From positions 1 through 34,970 of the forward strand of contig QXCR01000229.1 of NCBI GenBank assembly GCA_004380135.1: a stretch of 34,970 nucleotides of DNA, read 5' to 3'. The stretch comes from Stemphylium vesicarium. Lineage: Eukaryota > Ascomycota > Dothideomycetes > Pleosporales > Pleosporaceae. This document shows positions 24,201-32,360 of this stretch, piece after piece; the stretch's first letter is position 1, and every line of letters begins with the position of its first letter. The translations under genes were made by a program, and so were the position numbers. The notes below the pieces were generated by a model, which saw only the letters and a list, made by a program, of their open reading frames with translations, was not told where the DNA came from and made no database searches.

Positions 24201-25892
24201 GACATTTCGCATTATATCAGAGGAAAAGTCGATATGGAACGCCTGAAGACAGCCTGGCAGAAAGTGGTAGACCATCATTCGATTCTGCGAACCGTCTTCC
24301 TGCCAATGCCCGGCGACAACCACAGTTACTTTCAGGTTCTCCTTTCCAAATACGACGCGCAAACATCTGTCATCTCATGCGTTGACGAGGAAGATCTCGT
24401 AGCGCGTTTGAGGGGCTTCAAATCAATTAACTACAGTGTCAATAGTGGAGACAGGGTTCGACCACACCAACAATTTACCCTGTTTACCGCCACTAGTAGG
24501 GTTCGTACGCTGGTCGCCTGCAAACTGGAAATCAGCCATGCACTCAACGATGGCATTTCCACTGGCATTCTCTTCCGGGACTTGGACATTGCGTACCGCG
24601 GCCAGCAGCTCAAATTCGTCTCAAAGGCATCAGAGTATGGGGATTACGTCCTCTGGTCTGGAAAGTTGAAGACACAAGAATCCGTCAAATATTGGCGAGA
24701 CGTTATAGATCAAGGCAGCAACACATGGACCGCCACTCCTAGACTAGGGAGAGTATCAAGATATCGTAAGCCTACGAGGAAGTCGCTCGAAATTTGCCTG
24801 GATCGTGCTTTGGTCGCCGTACTTCCACATTTCACACGTCAGCAAGGCGTTACGCTGGCTACCTTCTTCCAAACCGTTTGGGGTTTAGTTCTTCAATCCA
24901 CTGCATCGTCATCGTCATCATTTCCTGTTGGTAAATGGGGCGGCAGCTCATCGACTGCTGCCAAAAATACTCATCCATTGTCGCCCTTTTTCGGATACAT
25001 GACAGCAAACCGCGACGCCTTCCCGGGAGCCGAGAACATGGTCGGTCCGTTAACCAACATGTTATTGTGCCCCACCAACCTGGATGCCAGTATGCGAGTG
25101 GCTGATTTACTCAAGAAGAGACAATCGCAGTACCTGGACGCTCTTCCACAACAATTTGGCCTCGAGCAGGCTGTCAAAGAAACCATGAAAGAGCGCGGAG
25201 AAGACTGGGAAGGCAGATTGCCCAGAGGCCTGTGCAGCTCAGTCATGAGTCTGCAATATACTGACATGGACGACGAAAACATCCCCATCACCAACAACGA
25301 GACCAAAGATTCCAGACATACAGGTAACGCAGTAACGAGGAGATCGGTATCGGACAATCATTACCAAGCCACGAATACTGGTCCTCAGCTCCCAAACAGC
25401 GGCTGGAAAAGAAGCCTAGCCCGCGGTAGAAGCGTCAGCACACCACTCAAAGTTAGCAAGACTAGGACCAGCGATGTTCAATCCGAACATGAGAAGGCAG
25501 AAGAAAATCTCGAGCTCCTACCAATGGAGTACGAGGACCCCAACGATTACGACATCAGCGTCGGTGTGCAGATTGCTACGACGCGCCGCAATGCCAACAG
25601 TCAAAACCACCAGCAATACCTACTTGGCAAGAGCGGCCACGACACCAACACCAGCGTACAAATCAAGGCTCAGTTCGTCTACTGGACTGACGCCATCAGC
25701 GATACGCGTGCGGCTTTCATCAAAAGGTCCTTTGAACAATGCGCCGCCGAGTTGGTGGGCTCCCACTATGGGAACAGCGGATCGCCGTTGTCATCAACAG
25801 CCATGACATCAACATACTCCCCTGTTCCAGCCTCTTCTGCTGGACTTCGTGTGTGGATGCTCATAAGGCGTGTGGGCATGGTATTCGCCTGA
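8687..25892 (+). CDS. Four-module non-ribosomal peptide synthetase (partial C, A-T-E, C-A-T, C-A-T, C-A-T-E, CT)
   Basis: Exons 8687-9262, 9321-10209 and 10270-25892 give 5,695 residues. The start ATG at 8687 sits in CACAATGCC, a good fungal context. Intron 1 (GTATGT...CTGAC...TAG, 58 nt) is needed to join the N-terminal part to adenylation domain 1. Intron 2 (GTAAGA...TTACAG, 60 nt) is in frame and stop-free but splits the A5 core motif; its removal gives the expected NGYGPSE. All four carrier domains keep the GGDS serine (S786, S2336, S3436, S4568), both epimerase domains keep HHxxxD, and the last condensation domain has SHALNDG. The enzyme should assemble a tetrapeptide as thioesters in the cytosol, epimerise residues 1 and 4, and release it through the terminal C domain, probably as a cycle. 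There is no thioesterase, reductase or N-methyltransferase. HC-toxin synthetase is the closest published layout, at about 5,200 residues, but has only one epimerase. Confidence 0.95.
9357..12650 (+). other. NRPS module 1: A1-T1-E1 (loading module with epimerase)
   Basis: A1 (about residues 205-725) has FTSGSTGIPK, FDVSVLEI, spliced NGYGPSE, YKTGDL and an A10 motif SAKLDRK, in which Ala replaces the usual Gly before Lys. The ten-position specificity code, read gaplessly against GrsA PheA, is D-V-L-F-I-G-G-I-A-K; I cannot assign a substrate. T1 carries GLGGDSI (S786). E1 (about 840-1270) has HHAIIDWVSW (H970, H971, D975), EGHGRE and TVGWFTTMYP, the motifs that separate epimerases from condensation domains, so residue 1 should be presented as the D-form. 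Confidence 0.9.
12700..15940 (+). other. NRPS module 2: C1-A2-T2
   Basis: C1 follows the epimerase and has INHAIVDGG (N1445, H1446, D1450), so the first His of HHxxxDG is Asn while the catalytic second His is kept. A2 (about 1760-2275) has LTSGTTGRPK, YDISTHDI and an unusual A5 stretch, LGCGPAETT, where Cys takes the place of the Tyr of YGP; A10 is NGKLDRR. Its code reads D-I-H-S-I-G-G-I-T-K, with His at position 239; no substrate assigned. T2 has LGGDSV (S2336). Confidence 0.88.
16040..19230 (+). other. NRPS module 3: C2-A3-T3
   Basis: C2 has HHAVYDAW (H2543, H2544, D2548, A2549): Gly of the HHxxxDG motif is Ala. A3 (about 2855-3365) has FTSGSTGQPKG, FDISNFDAF, NSYGPAECS and TGKNDRK, code D-I-F-T-S-G-S-V-L-K, which is small and hydrophobic-looking but not assignable. 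T3 has the variant KGGDSV (S3436). The linker behind T3 (19265-19350) is very acidic, with runs of Glu/Asp, unlike the other inter-module linkers. Confidence 0.88.
19385..23990 (+). other. NRPS module 4: C3-A4-T4-E2
   Basis: C3 has a standard HHALYDG (H3664, H3665, D3669). A4 (about 3981-4505) has FTSGSTGRPKG, FDISCADIF, LVWGPAETT (Trp for Tyr in YGP) and NGKIDRK, code D-I-A-F-V-G-V-I-Y-K; no substrate assigned. T4 has LGGDSI (S4568). E2 (about 4627-5060) has HHLVVDLVSW (H4762, H4763, D4767), EGHGRES and TVGWFTTMSP, all intact. A functional E2 here would put a D-residue at the C-terminus of the linear tetrapeptide before release. Confidence 0.88.
24070..25892 (+). other. NRPS terminal condensation-like (CT) domain with a low-complexity insert
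   Basis: The domain begins near MYPCTAMQ and has ISHALNDG (S5244, H5245, D5249), the SHxxxDG form typical of fungal terminal CT domains that cyclise and release the peptide. Near the end, between LQYTDMDD (about 25265) and LELLPMEYEDPNDYD (about 25510), there is a stretch of about 80 polar, low-complexity residues not expected in the fold. A GTAACG at 25324 and a CAG ending at 25500 could bound an in-frame 177-nt intron that would remove most of it. A second low-complexity patch, rich in Ser, lies near 24900-24965. Confidence 0.8.
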
Positions 25893-26239
25893 AGGAAGGG
25901 GAATTTTGAGTTTGCGCCAGGGAGCGAAATGGCAGGGGACGATGGAACACTGGAGGAGGCGAAGCTGATTGCGAAGGAGCGAGGGAGGGAGCGGGCGAGG
26001 TAAAGGGGACAGATGGTGGACGAGTGGCGTCTGGAGGAACTGTATATAGCGGGTGGGGGGAAGAGTAGTATGGTGTAGAATGTTTAGGATGGTCGATGTT
26101 TGGATAGATTAAAGGTCAGAGCGGGTTGTGCATTAGATGGAGGAGTTGGAATGTCAGCAATATCGTTACTATATTTCCGCATATAGTTTTTCATTATTTG
26201 TTTTATCTGTTTCATCGTATAGACTCAAGGGAACAAATC
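25893..26239. other. NRPS 3' flank up to the Copia insertion
   Basis: No gene. The first part is G-rich (25893-26150) and probably contains the NRPS 3' untranslated region; the AT-rich part at 26160-26230 could hold its polyadenylation site. Its last five bases, AAATC at 26235-26239, are the left copy of the Copia target duplication. Confidence 0.5.
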
Positions 26240-26409
26240 TGTCGTATGTGGGAGCAGAGGGCAGACATGAAAGAAGGCAGAAGGTTGTTGTATTGAGAGA
26301 GCTATAGAGAGTGATTATATACACAACCAAGATAAGTAAGCAGGTGACGAAGAGTCACGTAAAAGATATAGTTTATATGTACCTTATAAACTAGGGTGCT
26401 ATACTAATA
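26240..26409 (-). repeat. Copia element 1, 3' LTR (RIP-mutated)
   Basis: 170 bp, alignable without gaps to 31765-31934. All 12 differences are transitions of G to A or C to T in CpA/TpG contexts, and 11 of them lie in the final 55 bp next to the element's interior; the outer 90 bases are identical. A polypurine tract (minus strand TTAGGGGGTA, 26410-26419) lies immediately inside, as expected next to a 3' LTR. Confidence 0.92.
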
Positions 26410-26676
26410 TACCCCCTAAGGTATCTATGTTAGATAGAGACCTTATAAATAGGAAAAACGTTAAGAGTGAAACGCGTACGCGCGTCGCGTAGCTAATCTA
26501 ACTAAGTAAGAGGTAAAGAAGAAGGAGAGTTCTTAATAATTAGGTGATAAATGTCCTTTAGGCCAAGCTAGCGTATAAAGTTTTCGTATTTCTGTCGAGG
26601 AAGTAGCTTCGTGAAGCTATTAGCAGGCATCTTAGTAGTAGGCTTCTACTCGACGGTGATTCTTCCAGAGTCTACC

Positions 26677-26915
26677 TCCTAGCGAAGCCACATTTGGTGG
26701 ATATCAACATGACGAAGCTTCGTTTGGATGCGATCAGCGTCACCTTCGACAAGGCGTACGGTCTGCGCATTGTCACACCAGAGAGCCTTTTTGGTATGAA
26801 GCGTGAAGCCGATGTTGCGGCAGAAGCGATCCTAGTATTGTGATTCAACGCCAGCAGCTGAGAGAGCATACAGCTCTGCTTTAGTGGTAGAACGAGTGAA
26901 TAACCAAAGCATAGT
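26677..26915 (-). pseudogene. Copia element 1 RNase H remnant
   Basis: The minus strand reads RSTTKAELYALSAAGVESQY, a stop (TAG where Trp is expected), then DRFCRN, IGFTLHTKKALWCDNAQTV and HVDIHQMWLR followed by another TAG. This is the conserved end of Copia polyproteins (Glu of TKAELYA and Asp of CDNAQT are RNase H active-site residues). This block escaped the heavy mutation seen directly to its right. Confidence 0.85.
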
Positions 26916-27012
26916 AGCTTTTTAGTTAATAGGCATGCCATAGAGTATAAAGACGTATCTAGTAGATAATTAATAAGTCTTAACATTATCTCTAAATAAT
27001 GCATTAGTAGCA

Positions 27013-27420
27013 CTAAAGAAGGTAGAAGTTATTAAGTTAATTTTAGTAGTATAAGTCTAAATAGGCTTACCCTCTTAAGTACTAATAGTAAGATATTAAG
27101 TACTATATAAGTATTACTATATATACTTAATCTTAGAGAGATAGATTAGTTCTAAATTTATAAGAAATCTTATAAGGACTAAGTAAGTATATATAATATT
27201 AAGTCGCGTTATAACTTTAATATAGGCTAGGTTACCTATAAGATATTAGTAAGTCTTAGTATTTAATAGCTTAGAGATACTATTATAGAGTATAAGCCTT
27301 AAAGTAGAAAAGAGAAGTATAGATAGGTATCTTTAATTAGCGTAGATAAGATTAAACTTAGTATAGACCTTATTAATAAAAGTATTCTAGACTAGATAGA
27401 GCTAGTAGTAAGTAAGAACG
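27013..27420. other. RIP-saturated block without a single CpA or TpG
   Basis: I read every base from 27013 to 27420 and found no CA and no TG dinucleotide in about 408 bp, while TA is everywhere. It lies in the reverse transcriptase/RNase H part of Copia element 1. Total loss of RIP target dinucleotides indicates that mutation went to saturation here. Confidence 0.85.
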
Positions 27421-27529
27421 CACTTAACTTAGATACTAAAGAACTATTTCACTTTACTAATCTAATAAAGGTTATAGAGCTTAATAAGCTATTATTTAAG
27501 TTTCTTAAAATCCTTCTAGTAGTTAAAGT

Positions 27530-28430
27530 AATAGAGAATAATAATATCGTCTATGTAAAAGAAGAGAATAACCCTATTATTTATCTAGAGGCATAGAAAG
27601 CTATGAATAGGGTGTAGGCTAAGCTTTCGCAGTGAAGCTTAGAAGTGTAGAGCTGTCACGGTTTGGGGTTCTTTCCTGCTCTCCTGCTCTCGCTGCACTC
27701 GCGACTACTCACCTTAGCGAGCTACGCCTATCTAGGCTAGCGCTGTTTACGGTCACTCACCTACATAAACCTTCCATAGCTTTTACAATACAACCTCAGT
27801 CAATCCTCAACTTTCACTCTATGCGTACGCTCAACAACTCCCACAAGAGCCCACAGGCGTGGGGCTTCTTTTAAGCCATACAAGGCTCGTAAGAGACGGA
27901 GAGTCGGGCCATACTTATCTCGGAAACCATCTAGAGTTCTCACAAAGAGAGTGCGATCTAGGAAAGCGTTGAGGAAGGCGTTTAGCACATCGTATTGCAT
28001 AGCCTTAAGATTAAAAGCGCAAGCAAGCGCCATAAGAGCTCGGAAGAGGCGAGCGGCGAGAGTAGCTGCGTACGTGTCGCCATACTGTGCCTATAGATCC
28101 CCACGGACAACGAGGCGGGCCTTGTATTTAAGAAGATATCCATCCTCATCAAATTTGTAGGTAAATACCCACATCAAAGGTACAGCGTCATTAATGTATA
28201 AGACTATAATATCCGGCCTTGCAAAGGTGCCTTTATTCTAGTAGTTACTAAACTTAGTAGAAGCAGTAGCTGTAAACTGTTTCCCGTGCGGGTGGTGCTG
28301 AAGCTCCTTCTAGTGACGCGGTGGAGGAGGTAGATCATCGCGATGGATGCGAGTAGAATCACATTTGATTCCAGGTTGTGAGGCAAGAGATATAGCCTCA
28401 TGAGATTGCTGCATCATAGCAGCAAAGGCA
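27530..28430 (-). pseudogene. Copia element 1 reverse transcriptase remnant, interrupted by a solo LTR
   Basis: On the minus strand from 28430 the RVT_2 domain is readable: WVFTYKFDEDGYLLKYKARL, VVRGDL, a stop, TLAARLFRALMALACAFNLK, MQYDVLNAFLNAFLDRTLF and LYGLKEAPRLW at about 27855. The 192-bp solo LTR at 27654-27845 interrupts the domain there. Beyond it, the catalytic motif appears as FFYIDDIIIL (27536-27566; YIDD codons at 27546-27557) inside a RIP-affected block. Confidence 0.88.
27649..27850. mobile_element. Solo LTR with 5-bp target duplication inside the Copia reverse transcriptase
   Basis: The 192-bp unit 27654-27845 begins TGTCACGG and ends TCCCACA (TG...CA), and is flanked by AGAGC at 27649-27653 and 27846-27850. 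Removing it with one repeat joins PRLW to ALHF in one reverse transcriptase frame. It contains a TACATAAACC TATA-like stretch. It is GC-balanced and shows no RIP, so it looks younger than the mutated host element. Its source element is not in the window. Confidence 0.85.
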
Positions 28431-29026
28431 TAGTACTCAGTCGAAGTACTAGACTCAATGAAGTGCGCTTGGTGGCGTCTTGTGCTAGTGACAATATTGT
28501 CCTGCGCAAGATTCGGATTCCGTCGTTGCGGAGCATTGTTCTGTCGTCTATCTAGGATATATAGCTAATGCGTGTTAAGTTCACGCGTTAGTATAGATAC
28601 TCTAATCGTGTCTGCGTCCTTATTAGGAGTCTTATTGACGTTCCACCCCCTAGATGTTGCGTGCTAAGAAGCCCTAGAAGCAGAGGACTCCTAGAATAGC
28701 TATTATTCTACTAGGTCGGGAGAGTTAGGAGGATAAGATATTTCCCAAGGATCTGGAGTATCGCGAGGGTTACGAGTACCACGAGCAGTAATCGTAGAAG
28801 AAGGTAATTATTAGATCTACTTCTATATAGGGGAAGAGGTAACTTATTGCTACCTTATTAGCTATGCGACTATAATCGTATCACTATTATATTCCTTCTT
28901 AGAAATATGTGCAGTCTTAACGACATAAGACCTTATAGGTAGAGCGGACGGCTTATTCTTGTAAAGCTCGTCAACGAAGCGTACGTCGCGTACGCGAATA
29001 ACACGACTCGTGGCAGGTAGCCACAC
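28431..29026 (-). pseudogene. Copia element 1, degraded integrase/reverse transcriptase linker
   Basis: Between the integrase and the reverse transcriptase the minus strand keeps only pieces such as STSTEYYAFAAMMQQSHEA (about 28430) and NAPQRRNPNLAQDN (about 28525), typical of the polar linker in Copia polyproteins. The part from 28550 to 28980 is AT-rich and full of TAG stops. Confidence 0.6.
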
Positions 29027-29920
29027 TTAATAGATATTTAATGCGTCGTATCTAAGTAGGAATCCCTTAAAGGTGCGGTCTTTAAGTTTATCTCCTCTTA
29101 GTAGGTGTTTATTAAGCACAAATCTAAGACTTCTAATAACGTAGAGTTGAGAGAGGTCGGGGCGGACGCTAGTGACCATCTCCTGCGGTGTACGCCAGTC
29201 GATAGATCTCGTAGGCGTGATGTTGAGTAGTCTCGCTGCCGTGCAGACTAGCTCATTGGCTAAGGTCTTGGGTAGACCAGCATGGATACGGAGAACCCTA
29301 GCAACCGTGACAATAACGGCTCCGGCTCGTTCGGCACCCCCAAGCTGTGCAGGCGTATCAGGAGATCTGACTTCAACCTTGATACCAGCAGACTCAAGCA
29401 CCTCTTTGGCAGAAGAGCCTTTGTTGGCCTCAGCTCGGCCGTAACCAACGTCTCCGTCCATGAAGACAATAGCTACTTAGTAGCCATATACCCGCTTAAT
29501 CTTATTAATAAGGCGAGTGATCGCAAGAACGATAGTAGACTTAAGTCGATTCTTAAGAGTGCAGATTTTATAGAGCTTCGTGTACTCACATACTATATAT
29601 AGTGCCTAGATATCTCTATTATAGCATGCCTCACCATACTTTTAGAGTTAGAAAATGTCGATAATAATGCGATAAAACGGGCGGTGAGCCTTGTTAGCCT
29701 AAGGACGTCGACTAACGTCTTCCTTCATCTTGCCCTTGATGCACGAGGTACATGCATCTGTCCACTGATCACCTCTGCCATTCGTGCCTACTCTGAGGCC
29801 TGTAGTGGAGTCTTTGAGATGCTCGATAACTTGATAGCTTAGGTGCCCAAGCACTTGATGTGCTTGCATTGCAGTAACAACTTGAGGTGATTCCGCGTGG
29901 GCGGAATCAGCTGCCATAGC
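29027..29920 (-). pseudogene. Copia element 1 GAG-pre-integrase and integrase remnant
   Basis: At 29917-29699 the minus strand encodes the zinc-binding GAG-pre-integrase domain (HQVLGHLSYQVIEHL and CTSCIKGK, an HHCC arrangement). The integrase core follows: IIIDIF supplies the first Asp, VFMDGDVGYG (about 29465) the second, and LGGAERAG (about 29335) the catalytic Glu. A C-terminal region, YVIRSLRFVLNKHLLRGDKL, ends near 29090. The part between 29470 and 29690 has several TAG and frame breaks. No active enzyme can be made. Confidence 0.88.
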
Positions 29921-29929
29921 CTGGAAAGG

Positions 29930-31279
29930 CTGCCTAGCGTCTTAAGCTTTTAAGAACTAGTAGCCTCTAGCTTGTATAAGGTCTAAGAAGACTTAAGACT
30001 TATCTTTTTTAAAGAGAATATCTATCTTTAAGTTAAAGTAGATTTTCTTATAATAGCTAAGACTAAAGATATTAGTAATAAATCTTAAAATATACGCTAC
30101 TTTCTTAAGAGTAATTAAGACTATCTTACTATTTCTTCTTATAATAAGAGTTACTTCTCCCTAGATAGTAACTTTATATAAGTTATAGCCTACTTTTATT
30201 ATATCTTAGAAAGAAGGAAGACTTATTTACTTCTAATTAATACCTATTCTATTATAGATATAGATATTTAAACTAGGGTCTATTACCTATTAGTTCTATA
30301 GTAATTAATCGTGCAACGAAGACGCAGAGTTTGACTATAAGTGTTGCGAGGATTGCGAGGGTTGCAAGGTTTGCAAGGGTTGCGTGAAGTAGGCCGCATT
30401 TGACGCGTATCCGTCTGAGCTGCCGTCTGTACCAGTGTCGGCTTCGTGGGTCTAACGTGATGCGGAACTCTCTTTGCGTTTAGCTATCTTAGCTTTAGCT
30501 TTCTCTACATTAAATATCCATTAAATGCCTATATCCTTGTAGGCCTTCTTAGCCTTCTTTAGGGTGTCCTTATTATAAAAGGCCTTAACTAAGCGTGATA
30601 GAGTTTATAAAGAAGGCTTATAGTCCTTTTACCTACTTTTAGTCTTAGTATTTAGTGTAAAGTACTAAAGTATTAAGAGGTGTAGTCTATAGACGCATTT
30701 TAAATAGTCTATTTTTAGATATTCTTTTAGCGATAGCTCTATAATTAATAGGGAAGACTACGACATAAAACTACCTAACGTCTTAGTTAAGTATTAGGTC
30801 GTAGATACTATTCTCTAGTAACGGCTAATTAATTCCTGTAAGGTTGGAGTTGGCCAAAGTTCGTTTGCTTCCCCTTGTTCCATGGCAAGGAACTGCGCTT
30901 GCGCCCATGCCTCGTCCCTAGAATCTCGTACAGCATGAATGAATCGCCACTGCGATCGAGTTTCTGTCATCTCTGGCATGTTTTCTTGGGCACATTGAGA
31001 TGTGATTTGCGAGTATTTATCCAGCCAGGCTTGAACGCTCTAGTTCTTTAGCTTCTTCTAAATATCGCTATACTAGGTAGCAAGCTCTAGCCTACGCTAT
31101 TAGTCCGTGACCTTAAAGTGCTTTTAGAGCGTTATAAGCTAACTTTAGGGATTATTATACTTAGCCCTATTAATAAGATAGGCGTGTAATGTCGCGATAG
31201 TGCGTAAGATCTTAAGATTAACCTTACTAATTGCTTTTTAGATCGACTCTTAACGTCTAGATCTAATTTGCTATACCTT
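29930..31279 (-). pseudogene. Copia element 1, degraded gag and protease region
   Basis: Mostly RIP-altered sequence without an open frame. Readable islands on the minus strand lie at about 30840-31040 (MCPRKHARDDRN-type sequence is broken, with intact codons around it) and 30300-30460. The latter includes five tandem 9-bp units (30343-30387). I cannot identify a protease motif. Confidence 0.5.
30343..30387. repeat. Five tandem 9-bp units in the Copia gag/protease region
   Basis: GTTGCGAGG, ATTGCGAGG, GTTGCAAGG, TTTGCAAGG and GTTGCGTGA follow one another. On the minus strand they would encode repeated Pro-Cys/Arg-Asn-type triplets. This is probably a local expansion in the retrotransposon. 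Confidence 0.7.
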
Positions 31280-31456
31280 CTATTGTTTTAATGAAGCGTT
31301 ATCAGCTGGTTCTGCAACTGGTGGTGGAGACGGTGTAGCTGAATCAGGGTCGCAGTACTGCCATACGCCCTTGATGGAAGCGTATCGTCGTTTGGCAGCA
31401 TACCAAGGTGTCCAGTCGGCTGGACTTTGGAGAACAGTGGTAGTAGTGGTGGCCAT
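31280..31456 (-). pseudogene. Copia element 1 gag, N-terminal part
   Basis: From ATG at 31456 (context TTATGG) the minus strand encodes 58 residues starting MATTTTTVLQSPADWTPW and containing KRRYASIKGVWQYCDPDS, then a TAG at 31280-31282. The motif IKGVWQY recurs as IKGV-stop-EYYDL in the gag of the plus-strand Copia element 2, so the elements are related. Confidence 0.75.
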
Positions 31457-31746
31457 AATGGCGAAAGAGCTGCCTTACTAGTCGGCAGAGAAAATGAGGT
31501 AGAACCTCGAAGAGTGAGAGCTAGTCTCAGAGATGTCGTGTACGACGACGAGAGAGATGATCCACTTGGCCAACGTAGACAACGTAAAGTGTAATCAAAG
31601 ACTATCAAATACTCAGCTTTGACAAAGAGTTGCGTGATGCGACGGCAATCAGACGTGCAGCAGCGCGAGGATGATCGCAACGTATACAACGTGTAACGCG
31701 ATCAAAAGAGTGAACAATCTTATTTGAGTATCGCAGCGTGGTGCGG

Positions 31747-31764
31747 GGATACCGGGCTCATAAC
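31747..31764 (-). other. Copia element 1 primer binding site
   Basis: Just inside the 5' LTR the minus strand reads GTTATGAGCCCGGTATCC. Its complement contains GGGCTCATAAC, the anticodon arm of initiator methionine tRNA (CAT anticodon). Priming by an internal fragment of initiator tRNA is known for Drosophila copia and relatives; its use here is inference. Confidence 0.65.
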
Positions 31765-31934
31765 TGTCGTATGTGGGAGCAGAGGGCAGACATGAAAGAA
31801 GGCAGAAGGTTGTTGTATTGAGAGAGCTATAGAGAGTGATTATATACACAACCAAGATGAGTAAGCAGGTGACGAAGAGTCACGTGAAAGATACAGTTCA
31901 CATGTACCTTGTGAACTGGGGTGCCATGCTGACA
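31765..31934 (-). repeat. Copia element 1, 5' LTR (intact)
   Basis: 170 bp. In element orientation it begins TGTCAGCATGGCACC and ends ACGACA. A TATA-like TGTATATAATC is followed by CTCTCTATAGCTCTC. This copy keeps the CpA/TpG sites that are lost from the 3' LTR, so it serves as the unmutated reference. Confidence 0.92.
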
Positions 31935-32004
31935 AAATCTTATTATATATTAACTTAATAATAAACTTCGCTTTATTTCTTATTAGGTATAGCAGAATTA
32001 ATAA

Positions 32005-32143
32005 TGTCAGCCTTGGCACCTTGTTCCCGTGATCGTGTATTACTTGCTGATCTAGAATGCTCCAGAAACTCCACTCATGTATATAATCGCTCTGTGTAGC
32101 TCTCTCAATTGAACAACTTTCTCTCTCCTCTTCTCTGTTCCCA
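32005..32143 (+). repeat. Copia element 2, 5' LTR
   Basis: This starts TGTCAGCCTTGGCACC and ends TTCCCA, about 139 bp. It shares with the LTR of element 1 the start (TGTCAGC, TGGCACC), the TATA-like TGTATATAATC, and TAGCTCTCTCAAT followed by AACAAC. The primer site GGTTATGAGCCCGGTATCC starts at 32145 and is the same as in element 1. No second LTR of this element was found in the window. Confidence 0.75.
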
Positions 32144-32360
32144 CGGTTATGAGCCCGGTATCCCCACAATAAGCTGCGATATTCAAACGAGATTGTTCAC
32201 TCTGTTTACACAGTTCACGTTGCTATATACGTTATTCTTATGTCTAATTATAGCGTTAAAACGAGGTGTCTCACGCTATCTTTTAAGATCTATTCTCACA
32301 TCTTTTGAGATCTATTCTCAAAGCTCCTCTGCCGCTCAGCAAGGCAGCTTGTTCGCCATT

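Larger units (their letters stand above)
26235..31939 (-). mobile_element. Complete but inactivated Ty1/Copia LTR retrotransposon (element 1)
   Basis: The element spans 26240-31934 (5,695 bp) between 170-bp LTRs beginning TGTCG and ending TGACA (TAATA in the mutated copy), flanked by 5-bp duplications AAATC at 26235-26239 and 31935-31939. Read on the minus strand the order is 5' LTR, primer site, gag, GAG-pre-integrase, integrase, reverse transcriptase, RNase H, 3' LTR. Integrase before reverse transcriptase defines Copia. All coding parts carry stops, mostly Trp TGG to TAG, and AT-rich blocks devoid of CpA/TpG, so the copy was inactivated by RIP. Confidence 0.92.

Noticed and set aside
26672..27013. 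Minus-strand open frame of 113 codons
   Set aside because: The frame is shifted relative to the readable RNase H sequence of Copia element 1; it is a shadow.
32143..32164. tRNA gene suggested by the initiator-tRNA-like sequence
   Set aside because: Only the anticodon-arm complement is present, placed just inside an LTR; it is a retrotransposon primer site.
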